NCBI RefSeq assembly: GCF_048569485.1
Contig: NC_134364.1
Span: 138,237,735-138,301,734 of the forward strand
Length of the DNA stretch: 64,000 nucleotides
Reading direction: 5' to 3'
Origin: Anomaloglossus baeobatrachus
Lineage: Eukaryota > Chordata > Amphibia > Anura > Aromobatidae
A program made the position numbers and the translations under genes. A model generated the notes under the pieces. It saw nothing but the letters and a program-made list of their open reading frames with translations. It was not told the DNA's origin and ran no database searches. Below are positions 30,929 through 39,914 of the stretch, piece after piece. The first letter of the stretch is position 1. Each line of letters begins with the position of its first letter.

Positions 30929-32784
30929 GTACCCTCCCCCTGAAGCCCCCCTCCCCGCGGCCGGGACATGTAGGCGCGCCGAAGAGGGGCAGCAACATAC
31001 TTCCGGGACAACCAGGACCGGGCCTCAGGACCGCAATCCACCCAATCGACCAGGAAGGACTGCTTACCCCGGACTGTTTTCATGGCCACTATGTCCCGTA
31101 TCGGGGAACCCATGTCAGCGGCAAGGGAGGCAATGGAAAGGGGAGGACCGTCAGAAACAGGACTGGAGTCTCGGACGGCCGGAACGGGCGTCTCGGACTG
31201 GGTACAGGACAGTGTCTCATCCTCGGTAGCCGGTGGCATCAAAGTCTCAATGGTCAGGGACGGTGGAACGACGCTGGAGTGCGTCGTCTCCTCTGGTTCC
31301 GGTGGCACCACAGGCACAAGTGACAGGAGTTGTGGTACGGCACTGGACTGCGTCGTCACCTCTTCAGGGGTCGGTGGTTCCAACGGTTCAGGTGACAGGG
31401 ACTGAGGAACAGGCTGTAGGCAGTGGTCATGACACAAGGGTCCCCAGCGGGAAATAGCGCCAGAGCGCCAACTAATGACAGGGTCATGGAGTTGAAGCCA
31501 GGGCAGACCCAGCAGGAGCTCAGGAGCCATTCTTGGGATGACATAGAAGGCTATAGTCTCGGTATGCGAAGCGCCAACCTGGAGGTTCACGGGTTCGGTG
31601 GTAAACCGGACAGGTTTGTAGAGCGGTTTTCCGTCCACTGAGGCGAACCAGAGAGGCTTCTTCAGCGGGGTGACAGGGACCTGGTATTTGTCTACCGTGG
31701 CCTGGTGAATAAAGTTGCCTGCTGCCCCGGAATCGATGTGGGCCTCAGCTGAAAACCGGGTCCCCTCTGTCGTCACCCGGACAGTCTGTTTAACTGGAAC
31801 CAAAGGGATTTCGGTGGCAAGGATGGCGGTTCCCACCATCCCTTGGACCTGGGGTCTACTTGGTTTCTCCGGGCAAGAACGGAGCATATGTGAACCGTCT
31901 CCGCAATAGAAGCACAGGCCCCGGGCGAGCCGTTCTGCACGGCGTTGCTTGGCTTGGGTCAGACGGTCCACTTGCATGGGTTCTGGCGATAAGTCACGGA
32001 AAGGCAGGGACGAGGGAGCGGTAGGTCTCTGCGGGGGCAAGGCATGGCAAGGTGGTCGCTTCTCCCGGACTCTTTCTTTGGTACGCTCCTGAAAGCGGAG
32101 GTCAATCCGGGTGGCCAGGGAAATCAAAGCATCCAGGGTGCGTGGAACATCACGGCCGGCTAGTTCGTCTTTAATACGACCCGAGAGACCCTCCCAAAAG
32201 GCCGCTGTTAAGGCCTCATTGTTCCAGCCCAGCTCCGAAGCGAGCGTGCGGAACTGGATGGCGTATTGGCCGACTGTTTGGGTCCCTTGGCGTAGCCGGA
32301 GGAGCGTAGAGGTCACTGCGGTAGTTCGTCCGGGTTCGTCGAAGGTGCCCCTGAAGGCTCGCAGGAACTCCTGGATGTCGGTGATCATCGGGTCCTCATT
32401 TTCCCACAGGGGGTTAATCCAGGCCAGGGCTTCGCCTTCCAGGTGTGACATCAGGAACGCCACCTTGGCCTGGTCTGAGGCAAACAAGTGCGGGAGCAAC
32501 TGGAAGTGCAGGGAGCACTGGTTCAGGAAACCGCGGCAGGACTTGGGATCCCCTGCATAGCGAGGCGGAGCAGCGAGGAGCAGTTGCGAGGCCGTGGAGG
32601 AAACTGGTTCGGACCTGGAGACTGGTTGCTGCATGGACTCAGACGAGGCGGCGGTCTGCAGCGTATATAACCGATGGTCCACGGACGCCAGGAATTTCAG
32701 CATCCGGTTCAGGGTTTCACGCTGTTGTGCCAGCTCCTGGCGCACCTCAGCCAGCTCTGATGTTTGTGCTCCAGCGGGATCCAT
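30719..32784 (-). CDS. sushi element 2 gag-protease-chromodomain protein
   Basis: A 689-codon open frame starting MDPAGAQTSELAEV. Gag domain at about residues 70-220 (GEALAWINPLWENEDP, GWNNEALTAAFWEGL), zinc knuckle CFYCGDGSHMLRSC at about 291, and aspartic protease with catalytic HIDSGAAGNFIHQ at about 350. Then comes a Pro/Glu-rich spacer (about 460-570), and then the chromodomain (IRDIVAMKTVRGKQSFLVDW) followed by LTR-encoded sequence. The domains of pol between protease and chromodomain are not present. The whole frame is open, which is notable for a non-autonomous element. It could act as a gag supplier for packaging. That is inference. Confidence 0.88.
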
Positions 32785-32795
32785 GGCCTGATCAA
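32785..32795 (-). promoter_or_regulatory. self-priming binding site of sushi element 2
   Basis: Plus strand GGCCTGATCAA (TTGATCAGGCC on the element strand), 2 nt from the LTR. It is a perfect 11-nt complement of the presumed RNA 5' end in the LTR (plus 33046-33056), 30 bp after a TATATA box (33079-33086). The last two positions differ from element 1, and the LTR partner differs in step. Confidence 0.8.
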
Positions 32796-32797
32796 AC

Positions 32798-33395
32798 TGT
32801 CAGGGCCGGGAAGGCTTGTAGGCCCAGGGGGTGGATCCACTGGACCTTGCACCCCACCGGAGGGCAGGGTGCACGGCAGCCGGAGCACCGGCGTGGCAGG
32901 GACAAGTATAAGCAGGTCACCAGAGTCACAGAGTTCTTTAGGACAGTAAAGTAAACAGGCACCAGGGAGCAAAGACACGAAGTCAGCAGGACACGGCACC
33001 AGAGGACCTGAGCACCTAGCTCATAAGACTATGCTACAAGACACGTTGATCAGGCCCCGCCCACATGGAAAGGCAAGTCTTATATACCCAGCACAGCCCT
33101 ATGTCATTTCCTGCTTCAGGTGTGCTGGGCCCATAAGACCAGGAAAGTGGGCGCGGCCTGGTCCTATACAGAACCATGAGGCTAAGACTCAGAGTCAGAC
33201 TCCTGAGACCAGGAACAGGACTCAGGGGAGCAAGAGCGGGAGCGGCAGCCATGACCAGTGGACACGTGGACTGGATCAGTGAGCAAGGAGCGGTGGTGCG
33301 ATGGCGATACTGGATCAGTGGGTACGGAGCGGTGGTGCGATGCAGGGACCGGCTCAGTGGGTAAGGAGTGGTGCTGGGACACGGGGAGAGCGACA
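32798..33395 (-). repeat. 5' LTR of sushi element 2
   Basis: 598-bp LTR without the MITE, showing the empty site around 33181-33185. TATA-like sequence at plus 33079-33086. The target duplication TATAC follows at 33396-33400. Confidence 0.93.
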
Positions 33396-33912
33396 TATAC
33401 CACCACTCCCATCATCAGCCCCCACACAGCGCTCCTGCCCTAATACACCCCCACCCCCATCATCAGCCCCCACACAGCGCTCCTGCCCTAATACACCCCC
33501 ACCCCCATCATCAGCCCCCACACAGCGCTCCTGCCCTAATACACCACCACCCCCCATCAGCCCCACACAGCGCTCCTGCCCTAATACACCCCCACCCCCC
33601 ATCAGCCCCACACAGCGCTCCTGCCCTAATACACCCCCACCCCCCCATCAGCCCCCACACAGCACTCATGCCCCAATACACCCCCACGCAGCGATCTTGC
33701 CCTAATACACCCCCACAACCCCATCATTAGCCCCCACACAGCGCTCTTGCCCTAATACACCCCCACCCCCCCATCATCAGCCCCCACACAGCGCTCCTGC
33801 CCTAATACACCCCCACCCCCCATCAGCCCCCACACAGCACTCATGCCCCAATACATCCCCACGCAGCGATCTTGCCCTAATACACCCCCACCACCCCTAT
33901 CATCAGCCCCCA
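33396..33912. repeat. C-rich minisatellite, right part
   Basis: About eleven units of 40-48 bp, same family as 29541-29741 (CCCCATCATCAGCCCCCACA, CAGCGCTCCTGCCCTAATAC). The C-run length and the CATCAT motif vary between units. Confidence 0.9.
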
Positions 33913-34239
33913 CACGGCGGGGGGGATTGAGATGGAGGAGGAGATGGGGATATATACAAAGAGGAGGAGGAGGAGGAGGAGAGTACAGGGATATGTACGA
34001 GGAAGAGGAGGATAGGAGGGGTATCTCTACGGGCCGCTGGAGAGGACGAGGGATCTTTATGAGGGTGGAGGAGACGAAGGAGGGGGAGCTATATGGGGCA
34101 GCGACGAAGAGGAATCTATACAGGGGCAAAGGAGAGAGGGGGATTTATACAGTGGAGAAGGGGAGCTGTGCAGGGCAGTGGAGGATCCGTGCGGGAGAAG
34201 CAGAAAGGAGAGGAGGGGGAAGCGTGCGGGGCCCGAGGA
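33913..34239. repeat. Purine-rich low-complexity stretch
   Basis: GGA/GAG-rich sequence (GGAGGAGGAGGAGGAGGAG-like), strongly purine-biased on the plus strand. It leads into the 27-bp array. No gene supported. Confidence 0.6.
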
Positions 34240-35693
34240 GAGGACAACCTGTATAGGGGCGGAGCAGAGGGCAACCTGCATAGGGGCGGAGCAGAGGGCA
34301 ATCTGCATAGGGGCGGAGGAGAGGGCAACCTGTATAGGGGCGGAGCAGAGGGCAACCTGCATAGGGGCGGAGGAGAGGGCAACCTGCATAGGGGCGGAGG
34401 AGAGGGCAACCTGCATAGGGGCGGAGCAGAGGGCAACCTGCATAGGGGCGGAGCAGAGGGCAACCTGCATAGGGGCGGAGCAGAGGGCAACCTGCATAGG
34501 GGCGGAGCAGAGGGCAACCTGCATAGGGGCGGAGCAGAGGGCAACCTGCATAGGGGCGGAGCAGAGGGCAACCTGCATATGGGCGGAGCAGAGGGCAACC
34601 TGCATAGGGGCGGAGCAGAGGGCAACCTGCATAAGTGCGGAGCAGAGGGCAACCTGCATAGGGGCGGAGCAGAGGGCAACCTGCATAGGGGCGGAGCAGA
34701 GGGCAACCTGCATAGGGGCGGAGCAGAGGGCAACCTGCATAGGGGCGGAGCAGAGGGCAACCTGCATAGGGGCGGAGCAGAGGGCAACCTGCATAGGGGC
34801 GGAGGAGAGGGCAACCTGCATAGGGGCGGAGCAGAGGGCAACCTGCATAGGGGCGGAGCAGAGGGCAACCTGCATAGGGGCGGAGCAGAGGGCAACCTGC
34901 ATAGGGGCGGAGCAGAGGGCAACCTGCATAAGGGCGGAGCAGAGGGCAACCTGCATAGGGGCGGAGCAGAGGGCAACCTGCATAGGGGCGGAGCAGAGGG
35001 CAACCTGCATAGGGGCGGAGGAGAGGGCAACCTGCATAGGGGCGGAGCAGAGGGTAACCTGCATAGGGGCGGAGCAGAGGGCAACCTGCATAGGGGCGGA
35101 GCAGAGGGCAACCTGCATAGGGGCGGAGCAGAGGGCAACCTGCATAGGGGCGGAGCAGAGGGCAACCTGCATAGGGGCGGAGCAGAGGGCAACCTGCATA
35201 GGGGCGGAGCAGAGGGCAACCTGCATAGGGGCGGAGCAGAGGGCAACCTGCATAGGGGCGGAGCAGAGGGCAACCTGCATAGGGGCAGAGCAGAGGGCAA
35301 CCTGCATAGGGGCGGAGCAGAGGGCAACCTGCATAGGGGCGGAGCAGAGGGCAACCTGCATAGGGGCGGAGCAGAGGGCAACCTGCATAGGGGCGGAGCA
35401 GAGGGCAACCTGCATAGGGGCAGAGCAGAGGGCAACCTGCATAGGGGCGGAGCAGAGGGCAACCTGCATAGGGGCGGAGCAGAGGGCAACCTGCATAGGG
35501 GCGGAGCAGAGGGCAACCTGCATAGGGGAGGAGCAGAGGGCAACCTGCATAGGGGCGGAGCAGAGGGCAACCTGCATAGGGGCGGAGGAGAGGGCAACCT
35601 GCATAGGGGCGGAGGAGAGGGCAACCTGCATAGGGGCGGAGGAGAGGGCAACCTGCATAGGGGCAGAGCAGAGGGCAACCTGCATAGGGTCGT
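34240..35693. repeat. 27-bp minisatellite, about 54 copies
   Basis: Very regular array of a 27-bp unit (core GCATAGGGGCGGAGCAGAGG followed by GCAACCT), with a few variant bases (GGAGGAGAGG, GCAGAGCAGA). Since 27 is a multiple of three, three or more frames are open for over 500 codons on both strands. They are artefacts of the period. Confidence 0.97.
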
Positions 35694-37080
35694 GTATTGC
35701 AAATATAAAAATGGCTATTTTTTGAGTCTATACATTATGTTAAACTATAACATATTGATTAATCAGACAGACAAAGTGTACATGGTTACAAAATCTTGTA
35801 GGATTTCTGTGTGTTTGTCTTGAATATACAGACAGACAATATACCATTGTAACAGAAACCTTATGATTTACTTTCATCAAATATCTGATGGTTTTGTGTG
35901 TTTGCTATCCATTGAAATAGAAACTCTGATCTATTTAGTTCACAATCTGATGTTTTATGTGTTTGCTATATACACAGACAGACAATATATCCATTTACCT
36001 ATCTCAAATACCTGATGTGTATTCTTGGGAGATTTGAATGTCTGTGGGTTTATTACCCCATTGTCTGATGTGTGGTGTACCTCTGATTCATCTATGCCCA
36101 ATGACTGGCCATCAAAGGCCATGGATCAATAAGACTACAACACATTAACTTTAAGGCTTGTAATATTGTTCAAGCCTCTATAAGATCAGCTGAAGTATAG
36201 CACAGACATAAGCTCGTGTTTGCTGCCTCCGTGAGACGTCCGGGCAGTGATGTCCAGGAGTTCTCTGTCTATGTCCTGCTTCTCTGACCTCCAGACAGAT
36301 GATGTCCAAAGCTCCTTGGTGATGTAAGTATATTTAACTGTACTTAACCTTTGTATGTTCAATATACAAACGTGTACGCAATATCATACTTTTCCTTTAA
36401 GTTTGTATTTCACATTTACCTTTATAATAAAATTACTTATTTGCCTTCTTTAAAGCCGTATCTGAACCTTAGGCGGGCTTTGCACACTACGACATCGCAG
36501 GTGCGATGTCGGTGGGGTCAAATCGAAAGTGACGCACATCCGGCGTCACTTGCGATGTCGTAGTGTGTAAATCCTAGATGATACGATGAACGAGCGCAAA
36601 ATCGTCGTCATCGTATCATCGCTGCAGCCTCCGACATTTCCATAATGCCCGGGGAGCGACAGGTACGATGTAGTTCCTCGTTCCTGCGGCCGCACACATC
36701 GCTGTGTGTGAAGCCGCAGGAGCGAGGAACTTCACCTTACCTGCCTCCCGGCTGCAATGAGAAGGACGGAGGTGGGCGGGATGTTTACATCCTGCTCATC
36801 TCCGCCCCTCCACTTCAATTGGCCGCCTGCCGTGTGACGTCACTGTGACGCCGCACGACCCGCCCCCTAAGGAAGGAGGCGGGTCGCCGGCCAGAGGGAC
36901 GTCGCACGGCAGGTATGTGCGTGTAAAGCTGCCGTAGCGATAATAATCGCTACGGCAGCTTTCACTATATATCGAACGTGCGACGGGGGCGGGACTATCG
37001 CTGCAGCATCGGTAACACATTGTTACCGATGTTGCAACGTGCAAAGCCCGCCTTAGTGTTAAAATTATTAGCAAAATATT
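35694..37080 (+). repeat. Probable 5' LTR of the retrovirus fossil
   Basis: Starts TGTATTGC right after the 27-bp array. The U3-like part holds repeated motifs (ACAGACAGACAATATA at about 35830 and 35977; CTGATG...TTTTGTGTGTTTGC at 35886 and 35948), a TATA-like CTATAAGATC at about 36177, a splice-donor-like GTAAGTA at 36324 and a polyadenylation signal AATAAA near 36425. It is interrupted by MITE copy B. The exact right edge just before the primer binding site is not certain. Confidence 0.6.
36472..37052. mobile_element. Harbinger-type MITE, 581 bp, copy B
   Basis: Same family as 30136-30715 in the opposite orientation, with ends GGCGGGCTTTGCAC...GTGCAAAGCCCGCC and target duplication TTA (36469-36471 and 37053-37055). 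It differs from copy A at only a small number of positions by eye. Confidence 0.95.
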
Positions 37081-37097
37081 TGGCGCTGCGAGCAGGG
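37081..37097 (+). promoter_or_regulatory. Retroviral primer binding site, tRNA-Ser type
   Basis: TGGCGCTGCGAGCAGGG. It matches the complement of the 3' end of vertebrate tRNA-Ser(UGA), as I recall that tRNA, at 16 of 17 positions. Its place, 51 bp before the first gag-like ATG at 37148, fits a retroviral leader. Confidence 0.65.
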
Positions 37098-37147
37098 TAT
37101 ACGCAGAAGGCTTTGAGTATTTTTGTTAGTGTGATATTGCGTAAAAT

Positions 37148-37418
37148 ATGCCTCTTTTTAAGAAAAAAGTGGTTGTGAGTGAATGCATTGAGATTCCAGG
37201 TTGGGAACAGAGTCCCTATGATATTTTGGCAACCAAGTGGTCGCATAGTGTTGGTTTGAGTGAACCATGGGACAAATGTTTGAAAAATGCTGAACCTGTA
37301 GATGTGGTTGAATGCTTGCAGAAAGTGAAAGTGGAGAAAGGTAAAGAATTGGGCGCTGTTGGTAGGCGTGGATGGATCCTGTTGTCTGCATATAGAAAAC
37401 AGCATCAGGAAAAGATAC
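37148..37418 (+). pseudogene. Retroviral gag-like piece 1 (matrix-like)
   Basis: About 90 codons beginning MPLFKKKVVVSECIEIPGWE, with GRRGWILLSAYRKQH near its end. It follows a leader with a primer binding site, so I read it as the N-terminal, matrix-like part of gag. It stops at the edge of Ngaro element 1. Fossil, not functional. Confidence 0.6.
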
Positions 37419-38179
37419 GACTGCCGAGACCCACCAACCGGTTCCCCCTCCCCACCGCGCAATGAAGGAGACCACACATGGAATATCTTTCTTTGTTCTT
37501 TATTGAAGGTATCCACGTAACACCATTCAATTTTGATATAAAAAGGGGGTTGCTTGATATTTTGGCCACAGCTTTAACCACAGGCACAAATCCGCCTTAA
37601 ACCTGAGGGAGGAGGCCCGATGCCTACGGCCGTCCGTGGCAGGTTGGCTCTCACCAAATCCCTCTTCCACCGGCTGTGACTTCCGAACTTGTAACAAAAC
37701 CTTCTTAAGGGAGGGAGGGCGGGCGATGCTCACCCTGAGGGCAGATGTGGTAAGAGAAAGGAGGGACTCCGGCAGCTGTTTATATGCCCTGTAGGAGGTC
37801 CCAGCAGGGAAGGGGGGCAGCGGGGGGCATTGCACAGTGGGGAGGAGGGAGAGGTGACCATGGGGGGGACGTAGCGAGGGGCTCAGCAGTCAGGGGCAGC
37901 GGCAGCGGCCGCAGTGCCCTCCAGACTGCCGAGACCCACCAACCGGTTCCCCCTCCCCACCGCGCAATGAAGGAGACCACACATGGAATATCTTTCTTTG
38001 TTCTTTATTGAAGGTATCCACGTAACACCATTCAATTTTGATATAAAAAGGGGGTTGCTTGATATTTTGGCCACAGCTTTAACCACAGGCACAAATCCGC
38101 CTTAAACCTGAGGGAGGAGGCCCGATGCCTACGGCCGTCCGTGGCAGGTTGGCTCTCACCAAATCCCTCTTCCACCGGC
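37419..38179 (-). repeat. B2-A2-B1 terminal repeat block of Ngaro 1
   Basis: Contains B2 (37419-37674), a 47-bp spacer, A2 (37722-37924) and B1 (37924-38179). B starts with ACTGCCGAGACCCACCAACC in both copies. A ends GCAGTGCCCTCCAG as does A1 at 43697-43899. These overlapping split repeats let the element form a circle for recombinase-mediated insertion. Confidence 0.93.
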
Positions 38180-38815
38180 CACGGAGTGGCGAAGGCCCAC
38201 GCCTGAGCTGCGACCCCCACACAGGGCCCTCATGGCCCGCTCAACCCCGTCCTGGATGTCTGACAGGAAAATATCCAGACCTATGTCATTGAGGCTAAAA
38301 CCATCCTCTAGCACCAATCTGCTGATCTCTGATTCCAGCAACTCATGTCCCAGCACTATCCCTCTTCCTGATGCTATAAATTTGGCGATCTGCATATTGA
38401 CATGCCGCCTTGACCTTTCCACAGCCGCTATGTTCCTTGCCCCTATCCAGCTTAATCTTGGTAATATACTGGACCATACCACCACTACGTTGCTGAAGAA
38501 GCCGCTAAACCTATCCAGGTCTGCTTGCATGACCGCAAGCAGTTCCTGGATCCTCACATTTACCAGGTCGTTCCCACCCGCGTGGATGACTAGCACTACT
38601 GGGCCCGTGGCTATCCTTGCTATGTTCACTACCTCGGGCAGGACCTGTGTCCAGGCCATGCCCCGAACTCCTCTCCAATGGAACTTGAGGTGATGAAATC
38701 CCAGCTCGCTTCCACCTGGTCTCGACTCGGCCCGCCGTGCTGCCCAGAATATGTGTGAGTGACCTAGGATCCAAATGATAGGTCTCGCCGGATCTAGGAA
38801 GAAAAGCTGTTAGCA
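38156..38815 (-). CDS. Ngaro 1 SGNH/GDSL-type hydrolase
   Basis: Encodes an SGNH hydrolase-like domain: WILGHSHIFW (block I, with GHS where classical enzymes have GDS), VVLVIHAGGNDLVNVRIQEL (block III, GGND) and LEDGFSLNDIGLDIFLSDI (block V region). Its end lies in repeat B1. Hydrolase-like frames have been noted in some Ngaro-group elements and an esterase in CR1 LINEs. Their role in the life cycle is not known. A sister frame is in Ngaro 2 (44681-45358). Confidence 0.8.
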
Positions 38816-39014
38816 ACTGTACTCAGCATATTTATCATAGTGTCAGCGTCCATCATTGTATTAGTGTTGTCATAGCTTTTGGTGGCGGAACTACGGGACT
38901 GAACGGTTAGCAATGATTAGTTATCTGAGGGATGTGGAAAGATGTAGCGACTGCCGAGGCTGGTTCGAGGTTAAAACTTGTGGTAAAATTTGGTGGTTTG
39001 CAGGGATCGGGGGG

Positions 39015-39914
39015 TTAAATTAGATCTGGCCTAATATAGCGGAAGAAACAGTCTGATTTCCAACGCCCTATCCGCTTTATCTCCTCGTTCGAGAAGCCGG
39101 CCCTTGCTGCCTCGGTTGCTGCGCCTATGCGGAAGGAGTGTGTGCTGTAATCCCCTGGCTGTAAGCCCAGGTTGGAAAGTGACGTTTTTAGCAAGGCTGA
39201 AAACTGCGTTGCCGTGAGCGGGGATCCATCCGCGTGCTCTAAAAAGAATTTATTGGGAACCCGAGACTCTAAGTAACACTGCAAGATAAGGATGGGACAG
39301 AGGGGGCCGGGAAACGGGAAAATGGGGAACCAAACTCCTCTACCGAGCTGATCAGTTTTAGAGCGCCTTATGCGAACTCGTACTCCACCATTGCAAATTA
39401 TAACGTCATCGCGTAGCAGACCCCCGGGACGAGCTGATGATCTGCTGACTAATTCACTGACTCGCAAAGCCCCAAAGAATGCAAGCGAGAAGGCAGCCGA
39501 GAACAAGCGGACCTCACTGTCATTGGCGCATACGACGCCTAGCTGGTTTATTATGCCTGAGAGGATGGCAAATGAAATGGGCCTTCTGCTTTCAGTGCAC
39601 TGCCGCTTCCGCTTCCAGCCTTTAACGGCCTGCGTAAACAGGAAGGACTTGGTGACATCAGGCCATCCACGAACCCGGAAGTGAAAGGCTATGCCTGCGA
39701 GCCGCTGCTGCGCTACTATACCCGACACGCCATTACTATGCAAATGCGCTATATACCGAGCAACGGAGTTGCTGAGAAAATAAGCAGACACCTGGCTAGG
39801 CAGCGGTTGTGCTATATTTAACCATTCGTTCCAAGCCTTACCGTACGAACGCCACGTAGATGGAGCTAGAGATGCCTGGACCAAAGGCATCAGCTGTCCT
39901 CGGGGACCGTCCAA
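39015..39914 (-). CDS. Ngaro 1 tyrosine recombinase
   Basis: About 300 codons. An N-terminal core-binding domain (ASLAPSTWRSYGKAWNEWL) is followed by the catalytic domain with ALRVSELV (first Arg), THSFRIGAATEAARAG (H..R box) and IGRWKSDCFFRYIRPDL (nucleophile Tyr). It would recombine the circular cDNA into the host DNA in place of an integrase. It overlaps the reverse transcriptase frame by a few bases. Confidence 0.93.
   Translation of the reverse strand: MDGPRGQLMPLVQASLAPSTWRSYGKAWNEWLNIAQPLPSQVSAYFLSNSVARYIAHLHSNGVSGIVAQQRLAGIAFHFRVRGWPDVTKSFLFTQAVKGWKRKRQCTESRRPISFAILSGIINQLGVVCANDSEVRLFSAAFSLAFFGALRVSELVSRSSARPGGLLRDDVIICNGGVRVRIRRSKTDQLGRGVWFPIFPFPGPLCPILILQCYLESRVPNKFFLEHADGSPLTATQFSALLKTSLSNLGLQPGDYSTHSFRIGAATEAARAGFSNEEIKRIGRWKSDCFFRYIRPDLI

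Larger units (their letters stand above)
29742..33395 (-). mobile_element. Short Tf1/sushi element, non-autonomous, in a minisatellite
   Basis: LTR element on the minus strand with target duplication TATAC (29737-29741 and 33396-33400). It is related to the element at 1941-7598 but much shorter. Between the LTRs it carries one long open frame with gag, protease and a chromodomain, but no reverse transcriptase, RNase H or integrase core. It would need enzymes from a full relative. The left LTR contains a Harbinger MITE. By eye the LTRs differ at about ten positions plus one short indel over 600 bp, so the copy is fairly young. The element looks whole for a non-autonomous form. Confidence 0.93.

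Noticed and set aside
34057-35823. Long open frames on both strands over the 27-bp array
   Set aside because: Open frames in several phases on both strands are explained by a 27-bp period without stops. No protein-like composition.
37081-37097. Part of a tRNA-Ser gene
   Set aside because: Only the 17-nt primer-binding complement is present. There is no cloverleaf around it.
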